Shown here piece after piece: positions 18,910-28,905 of a stretch of 64,000 nt of DNA. Location: the NCBI GenBank assembly GCA_033064195.1, contig JARBJD010000004.1:372001-436000 (forward strand), written 5' to 3'. The position numbers and the translations under genes were made by a program. The notes beneath the pieces were generated by a model. The model saw only the letters and a list, made by a program, of their open reading frames with translations. It searched no databases and had not been told where the DNA came from. The DNA comes from Blattamonas nauphoetae (taxonomy: Eukaryota; Preaxostyla; Oxymonadida). The stretch's first letter is position 1. Each line of letters starts with the position of its first letter.

Positions 18910-19980
18910 CTATTTCTGTTTTGGTACGTTCATGCCCAGCATGATGTTCCATTCTTTCGAGTAATAAACAATCCAATGTCCAAGTTCTCCAAATCTGTTG
19001 TTTCGCAGCTTTTCCTCGATCACATCTTCGATGCCCTCCATTCTCAACATTCGATGTACTGTCTTCCATATCTGTCGCACTTCTCCGCCTTTCTTATTCC
19101 AGTCTCGCTGGGCAAAGACCAGATAAGACAGAACAGAAGAGATTTGTTCATCAGTTTCGAAGAATGTGAGGCAACTTGGGATCGTGAGAACTATTGGCAT
19201 ATGAAGAATGAAATCCATTGTCGGTTGATAATATGGAGATATTCCGAAGAGTCGGGTGAGGAGTGTCATGAATTGTCTGGATTGCTCACCATCGATGATC
19301 GAAAAGCGGTTCACGCACAAATGCCAAATATATTGCTCCGATGGAACGAGAACTTGCTGAAAAATCGTCTCCTGAACAGCTTGTTCCTCATTCCGATCTT
19401 TAATGTCGAGTTGTCTGAGACCATTCGGAGTTGGGAGCCAGACAGAATTGAAGATGGTTCCCATGAGATAGGTGTGGATTATTTCATAATCTGGCACCGA
19501 GATAGACAGTGGATTGAGAGAAATGACGAGTTGAGGGATGATATCAGCTTTGACGAGGGCAAGGAATTCTTTTGCTGAACAGCCCAGGGTGAGATTATGG
19601 AGCATCGTCATTGCTGCTGTGGTGATTGCTCGATTGGGCGAGGAAAGGAGAACCACAATGGACTGTACGAAGTTTGTCAAAGAATCAGAGGGCGACGCAA
19701 GGTGGCTGATAAAATCAGCCGCTGATTCTTCATCATACGGAGTCACAAATTGGAGAAATTTCACAGCTTGGACTTCCAGGGTGTCATCAAGTACAGGTTG
19801 GAACTTCACAGTGGCAACAAGGGACTGAAAGACAACAGTCTTTTCAGAAAAAGACAGAAGGTTTCCTTCTGACCAATTCAGGAAAGGAGAAAAGTCTATG
19901 GAGAATGGCAACTGAGGGGAGGACAAGCTGGAGTACGTCCGTTCAAGAGGGGTCCCGACATTAGTGTCTGGAGCATTCAT
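18910..19980 (-). CDS. Family A protein, copy 2
   Basis: 356 residues from the ATG at 19980, with the shared motif 27 bases upstream. Same layout as the other copies: FLNWSEGNLLSFSEKTVVF, SLVATVKFQPVLD, VKADIIPQLVISLNPLSI, VPSEQYIWHLCVNRFSI, YYQPTMDFILHMPIVLTIPS and the C-terminal RMLRMEGIEDVIEEKL with WNIMLGMNVP. The body between the landmarks aligns without gaps to copies 1 and 8, so it looks intact. No export signal; cytosolic protein predicted. Function unknown; helical-repeat fold is inference. Confidence 0.85.
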   Translation of the reverse strand: MNAPDTNVGTPLERTYSSLSSPQLPFSIDFSPFLNWSEGNLLSFSEKTVVFQSLVATVKFQPVLDDTLEVQAVKFLQFVTPYDEESAADFISHLASPSDSLTNFVQSIVVLLSSPNRAITTAAMTMLHNLTLGCSAKEFLALVKADIIPQLVISLNPLSISVPDYEIIHTYLMGTIFNSVWLPTPNGLRQLDIKDRNEEQAVQETIFQQVLVPSEQYIWHLCVNRFSIIDGEQSRQFMTLLTRLFGISPYYQPTMDFILHMPIVLTIPSCLTFFETDEQISSVLSYLVFAQRDWNKKGGEVRQIWKTVHRMLRMEGIEDVIEEKLRNNRFGELGHWIVYYSKEWNIMLGMNVPKQK

Positions 19981-20005
19981 TGTATTCGATTCTGGTGCGA
20001 ATCAC

Positions 20006-20017
20006 ACGTTATGGGTC
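20006..20017 (-). promoter_or_regulatory. Family A upstream motif, copy 2
   Basis: Minus strand reads TGACCCATAACG, about 27 bases upstream of the ATG at 19980. Identical core to copies 4, 5, 6 and 8. Confidence 0.55.
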
Positions 20018-20420
20018 AGAACAAACAAAGAAAAAGGATGAGATTGAGATGAAACAGACTTCCAAAACGAAGAAGAATAACAATCAACGAAGATTTAGAT
20101 AATCCATGAAGGATGAGGAAACTTGTTAACTACCAAAACGAACGTTGTTATTATTGCGATGAAGAACAGAATCGTCCTGTCCCCCCACCAATCGTCACAA
20201 TCCATCCATCGACGCATTGCATTCCAAAAGGAGCAGTGCGGACGAGGCGGCTAAGGAGAGTGTGGCGACCATCGAGCGAGACTGGCGAGATAATCCCAAT
20301 CGTTCAGGCAAACGGAATCTCGATGTGATGCCAACGCCGAGAACGATCACACACAAACAGGATTTGCTGTCCAAAACAAGTCACAGACAGTTCGAAATGT
20401 TTGCTGGTTCTTGTACAATT

Positions 20421-21400
20421 CTACCAAAGTTGTGGAACGTTCATGCCCTGCAGGTTGTTCCATCCAATCGAGTTGTCAACAATCCGCCCTCCAAAATATT
20501 TGGTTTTGTCGTTTCGCAGCTTTTGGTCAATCACATCTTCGATGCCCTCTGTTCTCAACATTCTATGCACTGTCTTCCACATCTGTTGAGTTTCTCCCCT
20601 TGTTTGGTTTCACTCCCACTGGGTAATGTTCATGTTATTCAGAAAATCCCAGATTGAGCGATCAGCTTCGATGGATGTGAGTCAGCTTGGGATCGTGAGA
20701 ATGACTGGCATATGGAGAACAAAATCCATCGTCGGGAGATACTAAGGAGATACTTGGAGGAGTTGGGTGAGGAGTGTCAGAAAAATCTCGGATTGCTCTC
20801 CATAGACGATCGATATTATCGATTTACGCACAAACTGCAAAGATACTTCTCCGAAGGGAGTAGTACTTGCTTCAAAACCGTTTCATGAACAGCTTGTTGT
20901 TTATCATGATCTGTAATTTCGAGTTTTGCGAGAAAAATTGGAGTTGCGAGATTGAAAGACTCGGCAATGGTTTTCAGGAGATAGGTGTGGATATCGACTG
21001 CTTTGGCGAATGAAAGGGTCTGTGGATTGAGTGTGGCAATGAGTTGAGGGATCAGATCAGCCTTGACAAGGTGATAGAGAACTCGAGCTGAACACCTCGA
21101 GAGTTGAGTGATCAGCATCTCCATTGTAGCTGAAGTGATGATTTGACTGGGTGAGGAAATAAGCACCAGTATTGAATGGACGAAGTCTGTTACTGAATCA
21201 TCCGAGTTCGAAGCAAGGTTGTTGAGAAAAGCACGTGCTGATGATCGACTCTGAGGATACACTGCTTTCAGAAATTGAACGGCTTTCGCTTCCAGGGTGT
21301 CATCAAATGCAGGTCTAAACTTTACAGTGGCAGCAAGAGACCAAAAAACCGTTGCCCATTCCTCGGCAGAGTCTAATTCTTCTTCGCTCCAACATCCCCG
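20421..21400 (-). pseudogene. Family A pseudogene (copy 3)
   Basis: The family can be followed from a start-less N-terminal part (CWSEEELDSAEEW around 21385-21345, then AKAVQFLKAVY) to the last codons WNNLQGMNVPQLW at 20421. After LCVNR (20816) the frame hits a stop where intact copies read FSIIDG, and the C-terminal third is shifted. The first ~35 residues and the upstream motif are missing. It has the same 3' flank as the intact copies (about 20240-20420). A decayed host gene copy. Confidence 0.85.
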
Positions 21401-21464
21401 CAGCGGTCGGCTTGTTTGTTCCTGTTTCAGTGCACACTTTCATTTCATCCAGAAAACTCAGAAT

Positions 21465-21620
21465 CGGGCATCATAGTCGACCAACATCAGACAACGAGGC
21501 ATCGTGAGACTGGCTGGAACAATCAGCACCAAAGTCATTGTGGGTTGACAAGAAGGAGAGATTCGGCGGAGTCTGGCAGGAGGGAGCGAGAACACTTGGA
21601 GACATGCTGATTCGAGAGAT
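21465..21620 (-). pseudogene. Family A fragment (middle part)
   Basis: The plus strand reads GGCATCGTGAGACTGGCTGG, then a GTTGACAAGAAGGAGAGAT-like stretch, matching in order the antisense of the LTIPS/QPTMDFIL/ARL region of family A genes. Several frame breaks; only ~150 bases recognisable. Confidence 0.5.
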
Positions 21621-22080
21621 CAGCTGGGCTTCGACGAGGTTCGGCCGGAATGGGCGAGAAGCTGGCGAGAACAGATGATCGAGCAATCTGATCGTTCCTT
21701 CAACAAGAAGCTGCTTGTATGAACAAACGAGCGCTCGGCAGCAGCAGACGAGTGCAACGTGGTAGCGACGAGTGATCGATTGTGCAAAGGTGGAAGTGAG
21801 GAGGGAGGAGAGGAGAAAGGAAGAGCGAGATCGGTGTCATGCAAGCAGAAGAGACAGGATCGAGCTCGACTCAGCCGAAGAGATCGAACGTGATCCGTTG
21901 AGAGAGGCGGAATGGCAGGAAAGATTGGTTGAACGGAGACGAGGGCGAGTCACATCGAATGCACTCAGATTAATCCTTCCATCCTCCACAAAGTTCACAT
22001 CCACAACTCGTCATGAGGGCCGAGTTTGCAGTGAGGTGTGACAGAATGCGAATCGTCTCCAATTTCGGTTCATTTTCCAT
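21621..22080. other. No gene seen
   Basis: About 460 bases with short ORFs only, Arg/Glu-rich in the plus reading. No family A or B similarity that I can support. Confidence 0.4.
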
Positions 22081-22084
22081 TCCT

Positions 22085-22990
22085 GTTCTGGAAGGTTCAT
22101 GCCCTGCAGATTGTTCCAGCCGATCGAGTGTGGAACGAGACACTTAAGGCAACATCCCGCATGATTGTGTCCAGCCATACTTCGAGACTCCCTTCCGAAT
22201 CGTCCATCATCACAAATGAACACATGCCTCCCCAGAGGAATCACACTCCACTTCAAATCTGGACACTCAGTCGCTGCACGTCGCATTTGCTGTTTGACAA
22301 GTTGAGGGCCAGTTCAGACACTTTCCAAAATGTCCAGAACGGCCGAAGCTCGTCCCCATCCAACCGCCCGCCCATTCTCACAATCCCGTCCTCCACGACG
22401 ACTGTGTAAGCAGCGACACCGATTGGGTTTCTGGGGAAGGCAGAGGCTGGAAAGGAGAAGGGAGTGGTGAAAACGAAGTTCTGATCGGACGAGTATTCCG
22501 AAGCGAGGAAGATGCGGTCGATGGTTAGGATCGATTGGTCCATCTCGCTCAGACTAGCACAGACGAGAAGCAGGTCGCGCTCCTCGCCCGAAATTCCGAT
22601 GGTTTTCGCCAAAACTGCAGGTTGTTCACGAGTCGCCAGGGATGGTTCCAACCAGTCGGTTGTCGCGACGAAAGAGTGGAGGTCGTTCAACAGCAGCTTC
22701 TGCTCGCCGCTTCCTCCCAACACCCACAATCCCTCAAAAGCGGAGACACTGCGATGGTTGAGGCTGTTGTGGGAACAGCGTCGATAGGGTTGGTGACGAG
22801 AGTGGATGTTGTGTGGGGATCGAGGGATATCGATTTCAAGTGACCAGAAACTGTCCCGCTGTCGACTCCCCCGCAGAGAGAGAACGTGTTGGAAGTGGTG
22901 AGAGGCGGAATAGCAGTTAAACAGTGGTTGATCATGTTCTGTTCTTGCAACATCGTGATTGTGTCAAAACAACTGGAATCGACAAGCGTG
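22085..22990 (-). pseudogene. Family B relic with an A-tail fragment
   Basis: At 22085-22135 the minus strand encodes the family A ending SIGWNNLQGMNLPEQE. It is fused to a piece of a second family (RRAATECPDLKWSV). Family B continues in the frame 22729-22253: LLLNDLHSFVATTDW, EERDLLLVCASLSEMDQSIL, FVFTTPFSFPASAFP, LRPFWTFWKVSELALNLS. A further piece at about 22990-22750 (DSSCFDTITMLQEQ, TNTFSLCGG-like) resembles the beta-helix surface proteins at the right of the window. Related B pieces occur at 26440-26775 and 31960-32545. I do not know the family's function; all three look decayed. Confidence 0.5.
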
Positions 22991-22993
22991 ATT

Positions 22994-24064
22994 CTATCCA
23001 CGTCGTGGGAGGTTCCTGCCCTGCAGATTGTTCCATCTGATCGAGTTGTCAACAATCCACTCTCCCATTCCGTCTTCTGAGTTTCGGAGCTTTGCATCAA
23101 TCACATCTTCGATGCCCTCCATTCTCAACTGTCGATGCAATATCTTCCACATCTGTCGCTGTTCTCCCCTTGTTTGGTTCCATTCCCGTTGGGCATTGTT
23201 CATATCAAACAGAAAAGACCAGATTGAGCAATTATCTACGATGTATGCGAGGCAACTTGGGATCGTGAGAACGACTGGCATATGAAGAACAAATTTCATT
23301 GTCGGTTGATAGTATGGACAGATCCAGAAGAGACGGGCGAGAAGTTCCAGAAAGGTCTCTGATAGGCCACCATCGACGATCGAAAAGCGGTTCACGCACA
23401 AATGGCAAATATACTTCTCCGAAGGCACGACAACTTGCTTCAGAACCGTCTCATGAACAGCTCGTTGTTCATTCAGATCTTCAATTTCGAGTTCGGCGAG
23501 ACCTCGTGGAGATGAGATCCGGACAGACTGGCGGAGGCTTTTCACGAGATGAGTGTGGATATCGACTGCTTTGGTGAATGAAAGGGATAGAGGATTGAGA
23601 GTTGTGATGAGTTTAGGGAGAAGATCAGCTTTGACGAAGGTAAGTCGGAAATGAGTTGAGTTGAAGTGGAGCAGAGAGGAGAGAAACTCCATTGAAGCTG
23701 TGGCGATTGCGTGTTTGGAGGATGAAATGAGTACCACAATGGATTGTATGAAGTCTGACGAAGAATTATCAGAGGATGACGCAAATTTGCTGAGAAAAGC
23801 ATCTGCTGATTCTCCACGATATGGAATCGCTGATTTCAGAAATTTCACGGCTTTCGCTTCCAGCGAGGCATCTAGTGCAGGATGTATCTTCACTGTGGCA
23901 ACGAGAGACCGAAAGACAACGGCTCTTTCGTCTTCAGATTCATGTGGATTGTAATGCCAATTCAGGAAAAGATAACAGTCTGAAGAATGTGAAAAGAAGT
24001 GTGAAGACATACTAGGGTAAGAAGAAACAGTGAAGGAGGATTGCTGCGTGTCTAAAGTACTCAT
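22994..24064 (-). CDS. Family A protein, copy 4
   Basis: 356 residues from the ATG at 24064 (MSTLDTQQSSFTV). An earlier in-frame TTG is not used because the shared motif lies 27 bases upstream of this ATG. Landmarks: FLNWHYNPHESEDERAVVF, SLVATVKIHPALD, VKADLLPKLITTLNPLSLSF, VPSEKYICHLCVNRFSI, YYQPTMKFVLHMPVVLTIPS, QLRMEGIEDVI. From about 23335 to 24340 the DNA is almost identical to copy 6 (29241-30246), including ~280 bases of upstream sequence. The 3' third differs between the two. Confidence 0.88.
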   Translation of the reverse strand: MSTLDTQQSSFTVSSYPSMSSHFFSHSSDCYLFLNWHYNPHESEDERAVVFRSLVATVKIHPALDASLEAKAVKFLKSAIPYRGESADAFLSKFASSSDNSSSDFIQSIVVLISSSKHAIATASMEFLSSLLHFNSTHFRLTFVKADLLPKLITTLNPLSLSFTKAVDIHTHLVKSLRQSVRISSPRGLAELEIEDLNEQRAVHETVLKQVVVPSEKYICHLCVNRFSIVDGGLSETFLELLARLFWICPYYQPTMKFVLHMPVVLTIPSCLAYIVDNCSIWSFLFDMNNAQREWNQTRGEQRQMWKILHRQLRMEGIEDVIDAKLRNSEDGMGEWIVDNSIRWNNLQGRNLPRRG

Positions 24065-24089
24065 TCTTTCTGAGACGAGGTTCAGTCGT

Positions 24090-24101
24090 TCGTTATGGGT
24101 C
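24090..24101 (-). promoter_or_regulatory. Family A upstream motif, copy 4
   Basis: Minus strand reads GACCCATAACG, ending about 27 bases before the ATG at 24064. Confidence 0.55.
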
Positions 24102-24336
24102 TGAATCAAAATGTGGGAAACAATGACATTGTGGTGAAGTATTCATCCAAAAAAGAAGAAACAAATATGATATCGTGAATAGTTAGACGATCCATGAGTA
24201 ATGACACAGTTTGGACGGAGTGAAGAGTGGCGAATCCATGCAGATGATCATAAATCAACACGATTGTCCATCGAAGGCAACAGTCACTTCGGTCGGGCCC
24301 GGCTCCCAACGACAGCCACCAGCTCGCGTCACACCG

Positions 24337-24395
24337 GGTGGGGTGAGGGGAGAGGCAGAGGGGAGTGAGAGGGTGTGGGTGGCGATGGAGCAGGG
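24337..24395. repeat. Short allele of the GGGAGGGTGTGGGTG minisatellite
   Basis: About 1.5-2 units of the same repeat that reaches ~44 units at 30240-31895. Both are bounded on the left by CCAGCTCGCGTCACACC and on the right by GAGCAGGGATCGAGAAC, so they are paralogous loci of very different length. Confidence 0.8.
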
Positions 24396-24454
24396 ATCGA
24401 GAACGGCCATGAATTGGGCAACGACTTCTTTCGAACCTTCCGAATCGGCTTTGG

Positions 24455-24645
24455 AAGGGTCAGCATATGAGCGAGGGAGATCCAGAAAGCGGAGGAAGAG
24501 AGGGGAGAGAGTGGAAGGAGAGCATTGTTGTGTTGGTGACGATCCGGTTGGGCAGACGAGATGAGCACCCCAACGGATGTGATGGAGTCTGTCGAAGAAC
24601 CATCAGACAACGGGGCAACGTGGCTGAGAAGAGAGTCAGTGGAAC
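24455..24645 (-). pseudogene. Family A fragment (N-terminal third)
   Basis: Minus strand reads CSTDSLLSHVAPLSDGSSTD, ITSVGVLISSAQP, then HMLTLPKP after diverged sequence. This parallels SADAFLSKFASSSDNSS, QSIVVLISS and KADLLPK of intact copies. Bounded by unrelated sequence; not functional. Confidence 0.5.
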
Positions 24646-26149
24646 AGCGATTTCCCCAATCGTCAATCCCAGAGCATGGGATCACTACAGAAGGTCTCGC
24701 GTGTGATGGAGTTCTTTTCAAGTCGGACTGTCTTTCTCTTCATCTCCCGTCGAGAGGGAGAGTGCTGAGGGAGTGGTTGGTGTGAATGATGAATCATTTC
24801 TTTTCTTCAGTCTCTCCGAAGAGACGAGGACGATGGGCGATGTGGGGCGATTCGGAAATTCCATCTCATTTGTGTAATCAATTGTCAAGAGAGAACTCCA
24901 GTTGGGAGACAAATCACGCAAGCATAAATGACCACCAATCGTCACCAACCAACGATCGATGAATGCAATGGCTGTCAAAAAGGAAGAATAACAATCAACA
25001 AACATAGTCTGCAGCGATCCAGGAATGAAGAAGTGAGATGGTGAGGAGAACGGTGATGATGACAGAAGTCACGCTGTTGTCTTCATGTCCAGCGGAGAGT
25101 CGGACAGTCTCCATCCATGCAATCCCAAATAGGTTGTGGATTCGGTTTGTGGGATTCTTTTCAGAGTTTTCTTAGTTTGACTTGAAGTGTTGTTCTTTTG
25201 TTTCTGTTGGGTGGTCGTCTTTCACAGTGTGTTGAGGTCGACGATGAATGATGTCAGAGCAGATTGTGGAAAGTGTGTGTGAATGACGAAGATGAGCAGG
25301 AGATGGTTGAGAGTCGAAGATGCTATAAATGTCCGTGCATCCACAATCACAAATCATCGCGAGGGTCCAATTGGTCAAGTTGCTCATCAAGAACAGAGTG
25401 GCGGAACATCGTTTCTTCCTGCTCTGCCCAACTGGCTCGCAAGATGGTTCGATCTCCACTGCCCTCCCACACAACCACATAGAACGTTTGACCTATTCTT
25501 CCACGTTGAGAGTGACCATCACATCAAGTCCAATCGAAGTGGCTGATATGTCTGGAATTGCTGTGCGTCCATCGAAGGCAACAGTGATTTCCGTCTCGTC
25601 AAGCTCTGTTCGGAGAGTGGAGGAGGAGCAAGAAGCTGTGACGAAGATCGAATGAAGATGAGAAGTACAAAGTTGAGAAAAGGAAATGGGACGAATGAGA
25701 TAGCGGAATGGCTAGGTTTGGAGGACACAACCAAAGATGAATGATCTCAGACCGACTGCGGGACGAATCGGAGACACCCCCGAAGATGCATCGATGTCTG
25801 CTTTCTGTCAATGGGGTGTGTGGCCTGAATCGGATGCAGCGGGTAAGCAACGAGACGACACAGCTTCCTCCTTCTTCCTTTCATCCCTGTCCATCCCTGC
25901 TCGTTGGCTCTGTTTCGCCGATGGACACTTGTCCAGCTGTCCGCGACAGAATGTGAGAGTGGCTTTGTGGGTGCGCGGGTTGCTCAACGGATAGGAAGAG
26001 AATCTGTTGTGGATGAGGTGAAATGAAGACATGGTCTCACTGACAAGACTGAAGTCGAGAAGAGAAGCAGATTGGCAACACTGGAAGACTGCTGTCGATT
26101 GGTGTCGTCCATCCAAACTGACGAAGGCTCATTCCAACGACAGCCACCA
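24646..26149. other. Degenerate region, relics of receptor-like genes
   Basis: No intact gene. The block 24980-25110 (AAGGAAGAATAACAATCAAC, then a stretch whose minus reading is hydrophobic) is repeated at 27895-27990. The block 25170-25480 (minus: PVGQSRKKRCSATLFLMS, LTNWTLAMICDCGC) is repeated at 28195-28500. These look like two decayed copies of the membrane-proximal and tail parts of one larger gene. The rest (25500-26149) holds only short ORFs. Confidence 0.4.
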
Positions 26150-26335
26150 GCTCGCGTCACACCGAGTGTGCGTGGTGAGGGGAGAGGCAGAGGGGAGTGG
26201 GAGGGTGCGGGTGGTGAGGGAGAGGCAGAGGGGAGTGGGAGAGTGTGGGTGGTGAGGGAGAGGCAGAGGAGAGTGGGAGGGTGTGGGTGGTGAGGGAGAG
26301 GCAGAGGGGAGGATGAGAGTGAAGTTCCATCGCTC
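26150..26335. repeat. Minisatellite, about 5 units
   Basis: Units of ~37 bp such as GGTGAGGGAGAGGCAGAGGG followed by GAGTGGGAGGGTGTGGGT. Same family as 24337-24395 and 30240-31895, again next to CCAGCTCGCGTCACACCGAG. Confidence 0.9.
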
Positions 26336-26439
26336 CACACCATTCAATAGCATCGTTGGAGAGTGAGCGATGATCAAACGGACAGGGCATGGAGTGACCC
26401 AATCGACAGCCAGAGAAGATAGTGCGAGAGCAGGGTTAG

Positions 26440-26775
26440 TCCCTCCTGTGGACTAAGTTGCGGAAGAGTCGACGACAGTGCCAGGCGAGCAGCGGAAAGT
26501 GTCTGTGAGTGTGGAGATGAACATTCTGTTGTGGTTGCGAGAGGGATCCACTCGAAGCCCTTCCGACACACGACGTCCAAACATGAACATCTGCCTCCCC
26601 AGAAGAGCCACACTCCACTTCAAATCTGGACACTCAGTCGCTGCACGTCGCATTTGCTGTTTGACAAGTTGAGGGCCAGTTCAGACACTTTCCAAGACGT
26701 CCAGAACTGCCGAATCTCGATCCTATCCAACCGCCCGCCCATTCTCACAATCCCGTCCTCCACGACGACAGTGTA
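26440..26775 (-). pseudogene. Family B relic
   Basis: The minus strand reads pieces matching the other B copies: LRPFW-side codons at the right end (about 26770-26690), then RRAATECPDLKWSVALLGRQ, SEGLRVDPSRNHNRMFISTL and DTFRCS towards 26450. It stops abruptly a few bases before the stop codon of A copy 5 (26780), at the sequence GTGTAAGC that is internal in the B copy at 22400. Confidence 0.5.
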
Positions 26776-26779
26776 AGCG

Positions 26780-27811
26780 TCAAGCATATTCATGTTCCAG
26801 AATGTTCATGCCCAGCAAGTTGTTCCAACCAATCGAGTCGGCAACAATCCGTCCCCCGAAGGATCCGTCTCGGTCGTTTCGCAGTTTTTCTTCGAGCAAA
26901 TCTTCGATGCCCTCTGTTCTCAACACTCGATCCATTGTCTTCCACATCTGTCGAGTTTCTCCCCATGTTTGGTTCCATTTCTGCTGGGTAGTGGCCATAG
27001 AAGACAGAAAATCCCAGATTGAGCTATCAGCTTCGAAGAAAGTGAGACAGCTTGGGATCGTGAGAAAGACAGGCATATGAAGAATAAATTGCATTGTCGG
27101 TTGATAATGTGGAGATATTTCGAGGAGTCTGGCGAGGAGATTCAGAAAATACTCGGATTGCTTACCATCGACGATCGATTCGCGGTTCACGCACAAATGC
27201 CATATATACTTCTCCGATGGTACCAGAACTTGCTGTAATACCGTCGCGTGAACAGCTTGTTTATCATTCCCATCTTTGATTCGGAGATGTCCGAGACCAA
27301 ACGGAGTTGACAGATAGACAGAATTGATGATGGATAAAATGAGATAGGTGTGGATATGTTCACAATCTGACAAAGAAAGAGTCTGTGGATTGAGAGCGTT
27401 GATGATTGGAGGGATCATGTCAGCTTTCAGAATCTTCATTGTTGCGGCGATGATGACCCGATTGGCAGAAGAAAGGAGAACTACGATGGATTGCATGGAA
27501 TTGGTCTTAGAATCATCAGAGAATGATGAAATCTTGATGAGAAAAGCATCTGCTGATACAGGTCTCTTTGGAGCCACAGCTTCGAGAAATTTCACTGCTT
27601 TAGCTTCCAGAGAGGCATCAAGTGCAGGCTGGAGCTGAAAAGTCGCAACAAGAGACTGAAAGACTATTGCTCGTTCGTGTTGAGATTCAAGTGGATCTTC
27701 GTTCCATTTCAAGAACGGATCGCAATCCGTCGAAAATGGAAACTGAGGGGAGGATAAATCAGAGCGAGATTGACTTGAGGAGGTGGCTGTTTTATTGAGT
27801 CTATTGCCCAT
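26780..27811 (-). CDS. Family A protein, copy 5 (internal deletion)
   Basis: 343 residues from the ATG at 27811 (MGNRLNKTATSSS), motif 28 bases upstream. Typical landmarks: PFLKWNEDPLESQHERAIVF, SLVATFQLQPALD, PSEKYIWHLCVNRESIVDG, RLLEISPHYQPTMQFILHMP and RVLRTEGIEDLLEEKL. Compared with its closest relative (copy 7) it lacks about 16 residues between KIL and KADMIPP, in frame. The C-terminus (GMNILEHEYA) differs from the usual GMNLP ending because a family B relic abuts the stop. Frame open; probably functional or recently so. Confidence 0.82.
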   Translation of the reverse strand: MGNRLNKTATSSSQSRSDLSSPQFPFSTDCDPFLKWNEDPLESQHERAIVFQSLVATFQLQPALDASLEAKAVKFLEAVAPKRPVSADAFLIKISSFSDDSKTNSMQSIVVLLSSANRVIIAATMKILKADMIPPIINALNPQTLSLSDCEHIHTYLILSIINSVYLSTPFGLGHLRIKDGNDKQAVHATVLQQVLVPSEKYIWHLCVNRESIVDGKQSEYFLNLLARLLEISPHYQPTMQFILHMPVFLTIPSCLTFFEADSSIWDFLSSMATTQQKWNQTWGETRQMWKTMDRVLRTEGIEDLLEEKLRNDRDGSFGGRIVADSIGWNNLLGMNILEHEYA

Positions 27812-27837
27812 TCCGTCAGATTCAGTGAACAATACTT

Positions 27838-27849
27838 TGTTATGGGTCA
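27838..27849 (-). promoter_or_regulatory. Family A upstream motif, copy 5
   Basis: Minus strand reads TGACCCATAACA, 28 bases before the ATG at 27811; last base differs from the other copies. Confidence 0.5.
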
Positions 27850-27879
27850 GAATAAACGTTGTGATAATGAGATTGAGAT

Positions 27880-28720
27880 GAAAAAAATGTTCAAAAGGAA
27901 GAATAACAATCAACAAACATAGACAGCAGCGATCCAGTAATGAAGAAGTGAGATGGTGAGGAGAATGGAGATGATGACAGACATGGAGGAGACTGTAACT
28001 CCTCCTTTCATCCCCTTCTCCCCAAAATCCGTCGGACAAACAATCCCGTCGTCCAATTCCCCTGTTCAACAGATCCGATATCACATTCATCCCGAACACG
28101 ATGATCAAACAGAATTCACGCTGCTGTCTTCATGCCCAGCGGAGAGTCGGAGTGTGCGTCGCCGCGATTCCGTTTTTGTTGTCGACTGCGTCCGTCCAAT
28201 TCTGTTCAGGACATTCTTTGTTCGACTTGAAGAGTTGTTGTTTTGTTCCTGTCGGGTGGTCGTCTTTCACTGTTTGTTGATGTCGACGATGAATGATGAC
28301 AGAGCAGATTGTGGAAAGTGTGGGTGGATGACGAAGATGAGCAGGAGATGGTTGAGAGTCGAAGATGCTGTGAATGTCTGTGCATCCACAAACACAAATA
28401 ATCGCGAGGGTCCAATTGGTCAAGTTGTTCATCAGGAACAGAGAGGTGGAACATCGTTTCTTCCTGCTCTGCCCAACAGGCTCGCAAGCAACAGCGTGTT
28501 GGATCTCACTCTCGACAGCCCACTCCTCGTCAGCTGCCGTGTCTACTGCTGGCTCGACAGGGACTCCTGTGTCGCCAGCTCTCCCTGGTGTCGCGAGACA
28601 GCAACGACACATGGATTGAGCGAAGGCGACGATGTGATGTGTGTCCGTCAGAATCGCGGCCACTACGGAGATGAGGATCGACACCTTGCTATCCAATTAG
28701 GAACAGTGGAAGCAGTGCGA
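27880..28720 (-). pseudogene. Relic of a membrane receptor-like gene
   Basis: The minus strand shows a hydrophobic span (SVIISILLTISLLHYW-like reading near 27930-27990). The frame 28696-28130 has VSILISVVAAILTDTHHIV, VACEPVGQSRKKRCSTSLFL, NLTNWTLAIICVCGC and IFDSQPSPAHLRH. It matches the decayed block 24980-25480. The parent gene is not recognised; a short transmembrane piece and Cys-rich words suggest a surface protein. Frames are broken. Confidence 0.35.
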
Positions 28721-28905
28721 GTGAGGCGGCGAGGGAGAGTGTGGCGACCATCGAGGGAGACTGGCCAGACAGACGCAGAATTGTTCCGGCAAATGATGAG
28801 GTGATGTGAGAGAGGACAAAGATGACACATAAACAGTGTTTGTTGTCCAAAAGAAGCCAGAAACGGTGCGAATTGTTCGCTGCTTCTTGTTCGTGTCTAT
28901 TCTTA

